Assembly: GCA_035508595.1 (NCBI GenBank)
Contig: DATJMR010000243.1
Location: forward strand, 1-9,021
Source of the DNA: Dyella_B sp035508595
Lineage (GTDB): Bacteria; Pseudomonadota; Gammaproteobacteria; Xanthomonadales; Rhodanobacteraceae
Length of the DNA stretch: 9,021 nt
Direction of reading: 5' to 3'
Shown: in pieces, positions 1 to 6,249 of the stretch
How positions within the stretch are numbered: position 1 is the first letter of the stretch
Layout of the letters: every line of letters begins with the position of its first letter
The notes under the pieces: generated by a model
What the model was told of the DNA's origin: nothing
Database searches by the model: none
Seen by the model: the letters and a program-made list of their open reading frames with translations, nothing else
Position numbers and translations under genes: made by a program

Positions 1-1468
1 TGCCGCTCGGAACCGTTAAGCCAATGAAGTTGGTGGTGTCGCCTCGGCGTACCAGCAACAGCACTGTATCGCCGGGTTTCACATTAGCTGTCGCGGCACG
101 GAAAGCCTCGACACTTCCCACCCTCTTCTGATTGACCATCAGAATGACGTCACCTGGCTGCAAACCGGCCTGCGCGGCCGCCGGGCCGGTGATATCCGAA
201 ATGCCCACACCCTCGCCCGCCTTTAGGCCGAGCTGACCGCGCGTCGCCGCGTCGATGTTTTCCACACTGAGGCCCAAAGCGCTCGATCCGCCATTGGGTG
301 CGACTTTGCTCAGCGCCGAACGTGCATTCTGATCGCGTGGCATCGTGCCGATGGTCGCATTGATGGTTTTTTCGCTGCCGTCGCGCAGGATTTTGATCGG
401 CACCGTAGTACCTGGCTTGGTCAGCGAAACCAGCGGCGGCAGATCCGTGCCCTGCACGATATCGCGGCCGTTATACGCAAGGATGACATCGCCCGACTGC
501 AGGCCGGCTTTCTGCGCGGCGCTGTCAGGCGTCACGCTGACAACGATGGCGCCTTTTGCGCTGTCGAGCTTCAGCGCCTTCACGACATCTTCGTCGACCG
601 GCTTGATCTCGACGCCCAGCATGCCGCGCGTCACATAGCCCTTGGTCTTGAGCTGATCGACCGCGTTCATGGCCAGATCGATCGGGATCGAGAATGCCAC
701 GCCCTGGTAACCGCCGGTGTCGGAATAAATCTGCGAGTTGATACCGACCACCTGGCCTTGCAGGTTGAACAACGGACCGCCGGAGTTACCGCGGTTGATC
801 GGCACGTCGGTCTGGATGAAAGACGTGCTGGGTTGATCTCCTTGGCCCAAGCTGCGCCCCACGGCACTCACGATGCCCTGCGTCACGGTGTAATCGAACC
901 CGAATGGCGAACCGATTGCCAATACCCACTGACCGGGCTTCAGCGTATGCGAATCGCCGATGCTCACCGTCGGCAGGCTGCCGCTTGCGTCGACTTTCAA
1001 CAAAGCAATGTCGTAGGTGGGATCGGTTCCCACGACTTTGGCCGTCAGCGTGCGGCGATCTTGCAAACGCACGGTCACGACATCGGCGTGATCGACCACA
1101 TGGTTGTTGGTGAGAATGTATCCATCGCTGGAAATAATGAAACCCGAACCCAGCGACGTATGCGCCTGTTCTTCCGGCGAGGGCATGATCGGCATGCCAA
1201 AGAAGCGCCGGAAGATTTCCGCCTGCCCCGGATCGATCCCCTGCATCGGCTGACCACCCGCGCCGCTCTTCGGACGGCGACCGGAATACTTAGCTTCTAC
1301 ATGCACCACGGCAGGAGCGTTCTTTTGCACGATACCGGTGAAATCTGGCAAAGCAGCAGCCGGGGCGGCCTGTGCCATCGCCATGCCCGGCAGGGCGATA
1401 CCCATGATCAGAGCACAACCCAACAAGCCATGACACACAGGGCGACTGACGAAACGGGAATAACTCAT
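1..1468 (-). CDS. mucD: Do-family periplasmic serine protease/chaperone MucD (DegP/DegQ-like), C-terminus cut off by window edge
   Basis: This gene encodes a periplasmic HtrA/Do endopeptidase that degrades or refolds misfolded envelope proteins. I translated it by hand from ATG 1468; 489 codons are visible and the stop lies beyond the left edge. Residues 1-32 are a Sec signal peptide with a hydrophobic core and a likely cut after AMA. The trypsin-like domain carries a complete triad: His123 in TNNHVVD, Asp153 in TYDIALLKV and Ser229 in RGNSGGPLF. Two PDZ domains follow, about residues 280-375 (RGMLGVEI start, AGLQSGDVI) and 395-489 (AGLQPGDVI). The mature part visible has no cysteine, unlike the disulfide loop of E. 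coli DegP, so it resembles DegQ/MucD. A strong GAGGAGG ribosome site precedes the start. It is the third gene of the rpoE-rseA operon, 149 nt after rseA. In related bacteria MucD dampens sigma-E signalling; that role here is inferred from context. Confidence 0.96.
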   Translation of the reverse strand, partial: MSYSRFVSRPVCHGLLGCALIMGIALPGMAMAQAAPAAALPDFTGIVQKNAPAVVHVEAKYSGRRPKSGAGGQPMQGIDPGQAEIFRRFFGMPIMPSPEEQAHTSLGSGFIISSDGYILTNNHVVDHADVVTVRLQDRRTLTAKVVGTDPTYDIALLKVDASGSLPTVSIGDSHTLKPGQWVLAIGSPFGFDYTVTQGIVSAVGRSLGQGDQPSTSFIQTDVPINRGNSGGPLFNLQGQVVGINSQIYSDTGGYQGVAFSIPIDLAMNAVDQLKTKGYVTRGMLGVEIKPVDEDVVKALKLDSAKGAIVVSVTPDSAAQKAGLQSGDVILAYNGRDIVQGTDLPPLVSLTKPGTTVPIKILRDGSEKTINATIGTMPRDQNARSALSKVAPNGGSSALGLSVENIDAATRGQLGLKAGEGVGISDITGPAAAQAGLQPGDVILMVNQKRVGSVEAFRAATANVKPGDTVLLLVRRGDTTNFIGLTVPSG

Positions 1469-1472
1469 GATT

Positions 1473-1479
1473 CCTCCTC
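1473..1479 (-). promoter_or_regulatory. Strong ribosome binding site of mucD
   Basis: The minus strand reads GAGGAGG, ending 4 nt before ATG 1468. This is a near-perfect Shine-Dalgarno sequence at close spacing. It fixes the mucD start and suggests efficient translation independent of the distant rseA stop codon. Confidence 0.8.
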
Positions 1480-1574
1480 GGGTTCTGGACACCCCCACTT
1501 CCGCTCCAGCGCTCGTAGGGTGGAACGGGAGGGAGGACAACAATGGAGAGCGGGCGCTTGAATCACCCGTGAGG

Positions 1575-1600
1575 AAGTCCGAGGGTTACACCCCAGACTC
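1575..1600 (-). other. Possible RNA hairpin between rseA and mucD
   Basis: In the minus-strand transcript, GAGUCUGGGG (1600-1591) can pair with CCUCGGACUU (1584-1575) around a 6-nt loop. This gives ten pairs including three G-U wobbles. The wobbles become A-C mismatches in the opposite strand's RNA, so the structure favours the operon transcript. It lies 17 nt after the rseA stop and has no U-run, so it is not a typical terminator. It may be a processing or stability element. I judged it by eye, without a folding calculation. Confidence 0.3.
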
Positions 1601-1617
1601 CGCTCAAACCACCTTTC

Positions 1618-2289
1618 TTACTGGCGCGCAGCTTGTGCCGGCGCGGACCGGGCCTGCGGCGTATCGATTAGCAACAGGTAGCTGCCATCCTGACTGTTCA
1701 GCGCCTTGTAGCCATGAATGGAATACGTCTGGCTGGCGTAACGCTGAAACAATGGATTGTCGGACGAGTCACCGAGGGTCACAGAGGCCCGCTGGCTGAG
1801 ATTCGACGCTGAATAGGGACTCAGCGACGGTGGCACGGCGCCCAGTACATCGTTGCTGGCGCGCGAGACCGCGGCTGGAGAAACCGACGCCACTGCTCGT
1901 GCGCCGGGAGACACAGCGCCACTGCCATTGGCAGCCAATCGCGTAGGACGTTCCGAATCGGGCGCGGTGGGTTGCGAAACCATCAATGCCGCTACCGCGA
2001 CACTCGCGGCAATAGCGCCGCCCAGCGACAGGCGTAGCCAGTCGCGCTTGGGAGCAACCTTGGAAGCGACCTGCTCACCTTCGATCGCCGTCATCACGCG
2101 TGAAGCAAAACCGACGCTGGCCACAGCGGGCAGCTGACGGCGCAAGCCGTCGCCGGCTACGTGATAGTGCGTCCATGACTGCAACAACGATGTGTCGTGG
2201 TCGAGCCTGCGCAACAAAAAGCGCAGCTCTTCCCTGGACAATTCACCGTCCATGGCCGCGGAAAGATTTTCCATGTTGGCTTCACTCAT
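1618..2289 (-). CDS. rseA: Sigma-E anti-sigma factor RseA (MucA family), single-pass inner membrane protein
   Basis: This 223-aa protein should hold sigma-E inactive at the inner membrane until regulated proteolysis releases it. Residues 1-70 match the RseA N-terminal domain: MENLSAAMDGELS, then LLRRLDHD, WTHYHVAGDGLR and FASRVMTAIE, similar to E. coli RseA. There is no HxxxCxxC zinc motif, as expected for this class. A single membrane helix lies at about 86-104 (LSLGGAIAASVAVAALMV). An Ala/Ser/Pro-rich periplasmic stretch follows (about 105-170), then a tail with aromatic residues (NPLFQRYASQTYSIHGYK). The ATG overlaps the rpoE TGA as ATGA, so translation is probably coupled and the two proteins made in proportion. 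No rseB gene follows; mucD is next. Function is inferred from domain, topology and operon position. Confidence 0.93.
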   Translation of the reverse strand: MSEANMENLSAAMDGELSREELRFLLRRLDHDTSLLQSWTHYHVAGDGLRRQLPAVASVGFASRVMTAIEGEQVASKVAPKRDWLRLSLGGAIAASVAVAALMVSQPTAPDSERPTRLAANGSGAVSPGARAVASVSPAAVSRASNDVLGAVPPSLSPYSASNLSQRASVTLGDSSDNPLFQRYASQTYSIHGYKALNSQDGSYLLLIDTPQARSAPAQAARQ

Positions 2290-2882
2290 GACATCCGATC
2301 CTCGCGGTCTGAAAGCAATGGCCGCAACTTCTCATCGATCGCCTCGCGTGCCCGGAAGATGCGCGAACGCACCGTCCCGATCGGGCAGCCCATGGCCTCG
2401 GCAATCTCTTCGTAGCTGAGGCCTTCCACTTCACGCAATGTGATGGCTGTCCGCAGCTCCTCGGGCAAAGCTTGGACAGTGGCAAACACCGTTTGTTCAA
2501 TTTCCTGTCGCATTAATTCGCGTTCGGGGGTGGCCCCTTCCTGCATGCGATCGGCGCCGGGCACAAAAACGGCGTCCTCGATGGCGATATCGTCGGTCGG
2601 CGGACGCCGGCCCATCGCCACGAGATGGTTCTTGGCCGTGTTCACGGCAATCTTGTACATCCAAGTATAGAAAGCACTTTCGCCACGGAACGAGCCGATC
2701 GCTCGCCATGCCCTGACGAAGGCCTCCTGGGCTACATCTTCACATTCGGCTGCGTTGTGGACGTAGCGGGAAATGAGGGCGATGACCTTGTTCTGATATT
2801 TGCGCACCAGCAGGTCGAAAGCACGTCTGTCCCCGTTTTGTACTCGTTCAACCAGCGCACTATCGAGTTCGTTGTCGCCCAT
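2286..2882 (-). CDS. rpoE: RNA polymerase extracytoplasmic stress sigma factor RpoE (sigma-E/AlgU type)
   Basis: This 198-aa ECF sigma factor directs RNA polymerase to envelope-stress promoters. Region 2 lies at about residues 20-90 and contains SFRGESAFYTWMYKIAVNTAKN, nearly identical to E. coli RpoE over this core. Region 4 lies at about 132-185, with LPEELRTAITLREVEGLSYEEIA and GCPIGTVRSRIFRAREAID forming the helix-turn-helix that reads the -35 element. I place the start at ATG 2882 (MGDNELDSALVERVQ). The reading frame stays open to an upstream ATG at 2945, but that codon lies inside the -35 element of the sigma-E promoter, upstream of the predicted transcription start. ATG 2882 also matches family length and has an AAGGAG site 9 nt upstream. 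The gene overlaps rseA by 4 nt and is probably autoregulated. Confidence 0.97.
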   Translation of the reverse strand: MGDNELDSALVERVQNGDRRAFDLLVRKYQNKVIALISRYVHNAAECEDVAQEAFVRAWRAIGSFRGESAFYTWMYKIAVNTAKNHLVAMGRRPPTDDIAIEDAVFVPGADRMQEGATPERELMRQEIEQTVFATVQALPEELRTAITLREVEGLSYEEIAEAMGCPIGTVRSRIFRAREAIDEKLRPLLSDREDRMS

Positions 2883-2891
2883 CCGGGCCGT

Positions 2892-2897
2892 CTCCTT
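2892..2897 (-). promoter_or_regulatory. Ribosome binding site deciding the rpoE start
   Basis: The minus strand reads AAGGAG, separated by 9 nt from ATG 2882. Together with the promoter just upstream, it supports 2882 rather than the upstream ATG 2945 as the rpoE start. Confidence 0.7.
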
Positions 2898-2922
2898 CGT
2901 CACGAGGGATGGGTTGAGCTGC

Positions 2923-2950
2923 TCAGACCTGCAATGCGCCAGCAAGTTCA
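2923..2950 (-). promoter_or_regulatory. Sigma-E-dependent autoregulatory promoter of rpoE-rseA-mucD
   Basis: On the minus strand TGAACTT (2950-2944) is followed after exactly 16 nt by TCTGA (2927-2923). The sigma-E consensus known from E. coli is GGAACTT, about 16 nt, then TCTGA, as at degP. Only the first -35 base differs. Transcription should start near 2917, giving a leader of about 35 nt that contains the AAGGAG site. Position and match suggest that sigma-E drives its own operon. The match is seen in the sequence; activity is inferred. Confidence 0.82.
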
Positions 2951-2964
2951 GCAGCGAGTGCCAC

Positions 2965-2988
2965 GCCCCTGCATTCTAAGATAGGGGC
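2965..2988. repeat. Short inverted repeat between the GGDEF-EAL gene and rpoE
   Basis: GCCCCT (2965-2970) and AGGGGC (2983-2988) form 6-bp arms around a 12-nt loop. On the minus strand the loop contains TAGAAT, which resembles a housekeeping -10 box, but no good -35 lies upstream. With a long loop and no T-run it is a poor terminator candidate. It could be a weak pause or operator, or chance. Confidence 0.25.
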
Positions 2989-3001
2989 AGGCCGATAAGG
3001 C

Positions 3002-5599
3002 TCAAGCCGGCAATTTGTCCTGAATCTCGGACAACAGTCGCTCGCGCTCGCTCAACAGGCGCTCGAAACTGCCCTGAGGCAGTGGCCGGCAGAACAGGTA
3101 TCCCTGCAATTCGTCGCAATGGTTGGCCTGCAGGAACTGCAGGTGCTGCTCGATTTCCACGCCTTCGGCCACCACGCCGCGCTTGAGGCGATGAGCCATC
3201 TCAATGGTGGCGCGCACGATGGCTTCGTCGTCGGGATCCACGCCGATGTTGCGCACGAAGCTCTGGTCGATTTTGATGCGATCGGCCGGCAACTTGCGCA
3301 GGTAATCCAGGGACGCCGCGCCCGTGCCGAAATCGTCAATGGCGATGTGGCAGCCCAGCCGATGCAGCTTCTGCATGTTTTCCATCAGATTGGGCGCGGC
3401 TTTGATGCTGATGCTTTCGGTGACTTCCAACTCCAACAAGCCCGGATCGAGGCCGGTCTCCTGGAGCACCTTGGCCACCACGTCGGAAATGTCCGGCTGC
3501 ATAAGCTGTACGGCCGAGAGATTCACGCCCAGCCGCAAACGCAATCCGAACCGATCTTCCCACGCCTTGGCTTGCTTGCACGCGGTGCGCAGCACCCACT
3601 CGCCAATGGACACGATAAGGCCGGTTTCCTCCGCCAGCGGAATGAAGAAACCCGGGCCGATATTGCCGAGCTCCGGATGTTCCCAGCGCAACAGTGCTTC
3701 CATGCCGACGATGTCTTCCGACTCGGCATTGATTTGCGGCTGATAGAACACGCGAAGTTCGCCATTGCCTTCCGCATGACGAAGCCTGGCTTTCAAGGCC
3801 GCGTTCTGTTGCTCCTGCGCGGGACTTACGTCGTAGACGCGATAATTGTTGCGGCCCATGCTCTTGGCCGCATACATGGCTTCATCGGCGTGCTTGAGCA
3901 GCGTTTCGGCATCGGGAGCGTCTTCCGGGAAGAAGCTGATACCGATGGATGCCGTCACTTGCAGCTCCGGACCGTCGTCCAGATGCAACGGCGCTTCCAT
4001 CAGCTGTACGATTTTTTCCGCGACGCGCAGCACATCGTCGGTTTTTACGATATGCCGCAACACGATCGTGAATTCGTCGCCGGCATAGCGTGCAACGGTG
4101 TCGGACGCACGCACGCTGCTGCGCAGTCGTTGCGTGACCGCCACCAGCACCTGGTCGCCGACCGCATGCCCCAAGGTGTCGTTGATGAATTTGAAGCGGT
4201 CCAGATCCACGAACAACACCGCAAAGGTTTCGCCGGTGCGGTTCGCTTCGCGGATGATGGTATCGAGGCGATCGTTGAACAGCAGCCGGTTCGGCAAACC
4301 CGTGAGCGCATCCAACAACCCTTCGGCGCGCCCTTGCTCTCGCGTGCGGCGCAGCTCGAGCATGTGCGCGAAATACGCTGCCACGCCATGCAATACGGGC
4401 TCGACGATGTCCGGCTCGCTGAAAGGATGGCGACCGCCTGCCAGCAACGCGCCGATCACGTTGCGCCGTTCATCCAGCAAAGGCAAACCGACGAATCCGC
4501 GCAGCCCCAGCAGTCCAATCAGCGGGTCGACGTCGGCCAACCGCCGTGCATCGCTGGGATGCATCAACGTGCGACCGCTAAGCACGAGGCGCAGCGAACT
4601 CTGCAACTGCGGTCCGGGCAAGGCTTGCTCATCGCCTCGCCAACGTTGCACGACTTGTACCGGAACGCTGCTTTCTTCCGGCCGCGCCGACCATACCGCG
4701 ACGTAATCCAGATCCATGTTGTCCAGTAGAAGCTGGACCGTCTCCGGCACGCTTGCGTCGTCATGGCCGCTGGTAAATACGCGCGCCAATACGGACAACG
4801 CGGCAGCTGGACGCATACTGGCGCTGGCGTTGCGAAATTGCACCGCCACCATGTCGCGGCCGTTGTGGCGCACGCGACGCATGCTTGCTTCGCCGAGGTC
4901 GTAGCCTCGAATGGATTTGCGCTTGCACGCCAGCCAGCGCCGATCCGCGTCGCTACACGCCTTGTCCAAGCCCCCTGCCTCGAAAATCAACACGTCGTGC
5001 CATGACAAACCGAGTAGCACGCTGTTGGCTAGACCGCAATGCTTCATATAGGCAGGGTTGGCTTCGACGACGCACTCGGCAAGCGGATCGATAATGAGCC
5101 AATCGCTGTCGACATCTTCGAATACGAAGCGGTAGTCGTTGCCCGATGACGGAAGCACTAGCGGCGATGCAAGTTTCCCTGTTTGTTCGACGGCCGGCGT
5201 TTGCCGGCCGCCGTGCAATTGCTGCCAGCGGGGAATGAGCTCGGTACCTATTTGCGAGGCATAAAGCCATCCCGCAATAGCCGAAGGCAGTTGCGTGGGT
5301 TTGATCGATGCGTCGTCAAGCAGCACCGCGATGATGGGCGCATCGGTGCAAGGCGGCAGCAAGCGCAGTTGCTCGCAAAACGTTGCACTGGTGCGCCCGT
5401 CGCCTTCGAAAACCACGACGATCAAGGCGAGCGGCTCGCGTCCCTCCAGCAAAATGGCCGCGTGCGTGGTATCGCGCGCGGAATGGATCATCGGATGACC
5501 TTCGGCGTCCAGCACGTCGAAGAGTTCACGCCGAAGCTCGCGCTGCGCGGCGACCAGCAAAATGCCTGCTTTCAAGGTAACCATCGTCACAGCAGCCAT
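3002..5599 (-). CDS. Multidomain cyclic-di-GMP enzyme: pseudo-receiver, PAS, GAF, GGDEF, EAL
   Basis: This 865-aa cytoplasmic protein should make and/or break c-di-GMP in response to sensed signals; no membrane segment is visible. Residues 10-130 look like a response-regulator receiver fold but lack its acidic pair and phospho-acceptor. A PAS-like domain follows (about 156-260, with VVEANPAYMKHCGL), then GAF (about 268-415). GGDEF spans about 425-590: DALTGLPNR, VDLDRFKFIND, an RASD inhibitory site (497-500), and AGDEF (506-510) in place of GGDEF. EAL spans about 600-850 with all signature residues: EAL 634-636, Asn693, Glu725, Asp755/Asp756 in DDFGTG, Lys776, Glu812 and Gln832. The phosphodiesterase should therefore be active; AGDEF is a tolerated variant in some cyclases, so cyclase activity is possible. 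The start is uncertain: ATG 5599 overlaps the upstream gene by 13 nt, ATG 5584 would begin 2 nt after its stop, and neither has a good ribosome site, suggesting translational coupling. Confidence 0.93.
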   Translation of the reverse strand: MAAVTMVTLKAGILLVAAQRELRRELFDVLDAEGHPMIHSARDTTHAAILLEGREPLALIVVVFEGDGRTSATFCEQLRLLPPCTDAPIIAVLLDDASIKPTQLPSAIAGWLYASQIGTELIPRWQQLHGGRQTPAVEQTGKLASPLVLPSSGNDYRFVFEDVDSDWLIIDPLAECVVEANPAYMKHCGLANSVLLGLSWHDVLIFEAGGLDKACSDADRRWLACKRKSIRGYDLGEASMRRVRHNGRDMVAVQFRNASASMRPAAALSVLARVFTSGHDDASVPETVQLLLDNMDLDYVAVWSARPEESSVPVQVVQRWRGDEQALPGPQLQSSLRLVLSGRTLMHPSDARRLADVDPLIGLLGLRGFVGLPLLDERRNVIGALLAGGRHPFSEPDIVEPVLHGVAAYFAHMLELRRTREQGRAEGLLDALTGLPNRLLFNDRLDTIIREANRTGETFAVLFVDLDRFKFINDTLGHAVGDQVLVAVTQRLRSSVRASDTVARYAGDEFTIVLRHIVKTDDVLRVAEKIVQLMEAPLHLDDGPELQVTASIGISFFPEDAPDAETLLKHADEAMYAAKSMGRNNYRVYDVSPAQEQQNAALKARLRHAEGNGELRVFYQPQINAESEDIVGMEALLRWEHPELGNIGPGFFIPLAEETGLIVSIGEWVLRTACKQAKAWEDRFGLRLRLGVNLSAVQLMQPDISDVVAKVLQETGLDPGLLELEVTESISIKAAPNLMENMQKLHRLGCHIAIDDFGTGAASLDYLRKLPADRIKIDQSFVRNIGVDPDDEAIVRATIEMAHRLKRGVVAEGVEIEQHLQFLQANHCDELQGYLFCRPLPQGSFERLLSERERLLSEIQDKLPA

Positions 5600-6078
5600 C
5601 GCCCGTCGCGCAGTCGCGGGCGCTGCGTCAGGTGCGCGGTGCCGCCAAGGCGCACGGCAACATCGTCGACACTGGAAATCAATGCCGGCAATGCATCAAG
5701 CAACACCACCCGGCGGACATGTCCCGCCGGCGCACGCGCAAGCTGCCGCAGCAGCGTGTTTTCTGCCGGCACCAACGGGAACGGGAACGGCGACAGAAGA
5801 TAGATGCCAAAGTGAATGCTCTGCTGGATATATCGCAAGACGTTGCCGATGCGTTGCGACCCTGGAATGACCGCGTGCGCTTCGCGCAGGTTCTCCATCC
5901 CGCTTTCGGAGCGCCAGACATAAACCGATTGCCCGTTATTTCGTGCGATGGCGCGAAACTGATCGATCAGCGTATTGCTGTCCACGTGATCAAGCACGAC
6001 CAACCCCCCGGGCGCTGTCAGAATGCGCTCGTAAATCTCGCTACCGGCAAGCGGAGCAGGGGCCATCAGGGAAGTCAT
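5587..6078 (-). CDS. Unrecognised 163-aa cytoplasmic protein preceding the c-di-GMP enzyme
   Basis: I do not recognise the family with certainty. From ATG 6078 it begins MTSLMAPAPLAGSEIYERIL; a TTG at 6087 could extend it by three residues. No signal peptide or clear membrane helix is visible. The pattern is alternating beta-strand and helix: a strand GGLVVLDHVD, the segment SVYVWRSESGMENL, a helix NVLRYIQQSI, a hydrophobic strand GIYLLSPFPFPLV and a second strand RRVVLLDAL. No Walker A is present. The order of a strand, a YVW segment, a helix and a strand ending in SP loosely recalls the N-terminal module of Ycf46-type AAA proteins, but that is pattern memory and may be wrong. Its end overlaps or abuts the GGDEF-EAL start, so the two are very likely co-translated. 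It could be a partner or regulator of that enzyme. Confidence 0.75.
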   Translation of the reverse strand: MTSLMAPAPLAGSEIYERILTAPGGLVVLDHVDSNTLIDQFRAIARNNGQSVYVWRSESGMENLREAHAVIPGSQRIGNVLRYIQQSIHFGIYLLSPFPFPLVPAENTLLRQLARAPAGHVRRVVLLDALPALISSVDDVAVRLGGTAHLTQRPRLRDGRWLL

Positions 6079-6097
6079 AACGCCCAAAGGGAAGTTG

Positions 6098-6186
6098 CGG
6101 CATCCCGTACGTTACGCGGTCGCACGCCAAGCGCAATACCCCGCATGCCGAGGCGTGATCTGTGCGGCATACCCGGCCGTATGCCG
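6098..6186. repeat. Cluster of four CGGCAT/ATGCCG half-sites in the divergent promoter region
   Basis: CGGCAT occurs at 6098-6103 and 6165-6170, and its complement ATGCCG at 6145-6150 and 6181-6186. Orientations alternate, so they form two inverted pairs: a wide one (span 53 bp) and a tight one (span 22 bp). The 8-mer TGCGGCAT is repeated exactly at 6096-6103 and 6163-6170. By rough estimate at 60% GC, this hexamer in either orientation should occur about 0.1 times in a region this size. No regulator is known; the arrangement suggests binding of a dimeric repressor or activator. Confidence 0.45.
6165..6186. promoter_or_regulatory. Perfect 8-bp-arm palindrome, candidate operator of the beta-oxidation gene
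   Basis: CGGCATAC (6165-6172) and GTATGCCG (6179-6186) are exact inverted repeats around the 6-nt spacer CCGGCC. The site lies 63 nt upstream of the hydratase/dehydrogenase start and 86 nt from the divergent gene. Its size and symmetry are typical of sites for TetR-like or similar dimeric regulators. It does not resemble the GAAAC/GTTTC palindrome of PsrA. A hairpin role is less likely because no T-run follows. Confidence 0.5.
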
Positions 6187-6249
6187 ATGTCTCGCATTCA
6201 TCGCTGCGGGACGGTATGGTGAGGGCCCCTCGGCCATCCCCTCATCCCC

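Noticed and set aside
758..1561. A 267-codon plus-strand open frame over the mucD start and the rseA-mucD gap
   Set aside because: It lies opposite the MucD signal peptide and protease domain; the product shows no family features and no ribosome site.
1469..1617. A separate sigma-E promoter for mucD
   Set aside because: CGGACTT occurs on the minus strand, but no TCTGA-like box lies 15-17 nt downstream.
3119..4729. A 536-codon open frame on the plus strand opposite the GGDEF-EAL gene
   Set aside because: The minus-strand frame has unmistakable GGDEF and EAL motifs. The plus-strand product is rich in His, Gln and Arg with no domain, and long antisense frames are common in GC-rich DNA.
6192..6220. 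A sigma-70 promoter for the hydratase/dehydrogenase gene based on TATGGT
   Set aside because: The hexamer at the expected -35 distance (TCGCAT) is a poor match, so I mention the box only as a weak possibility.
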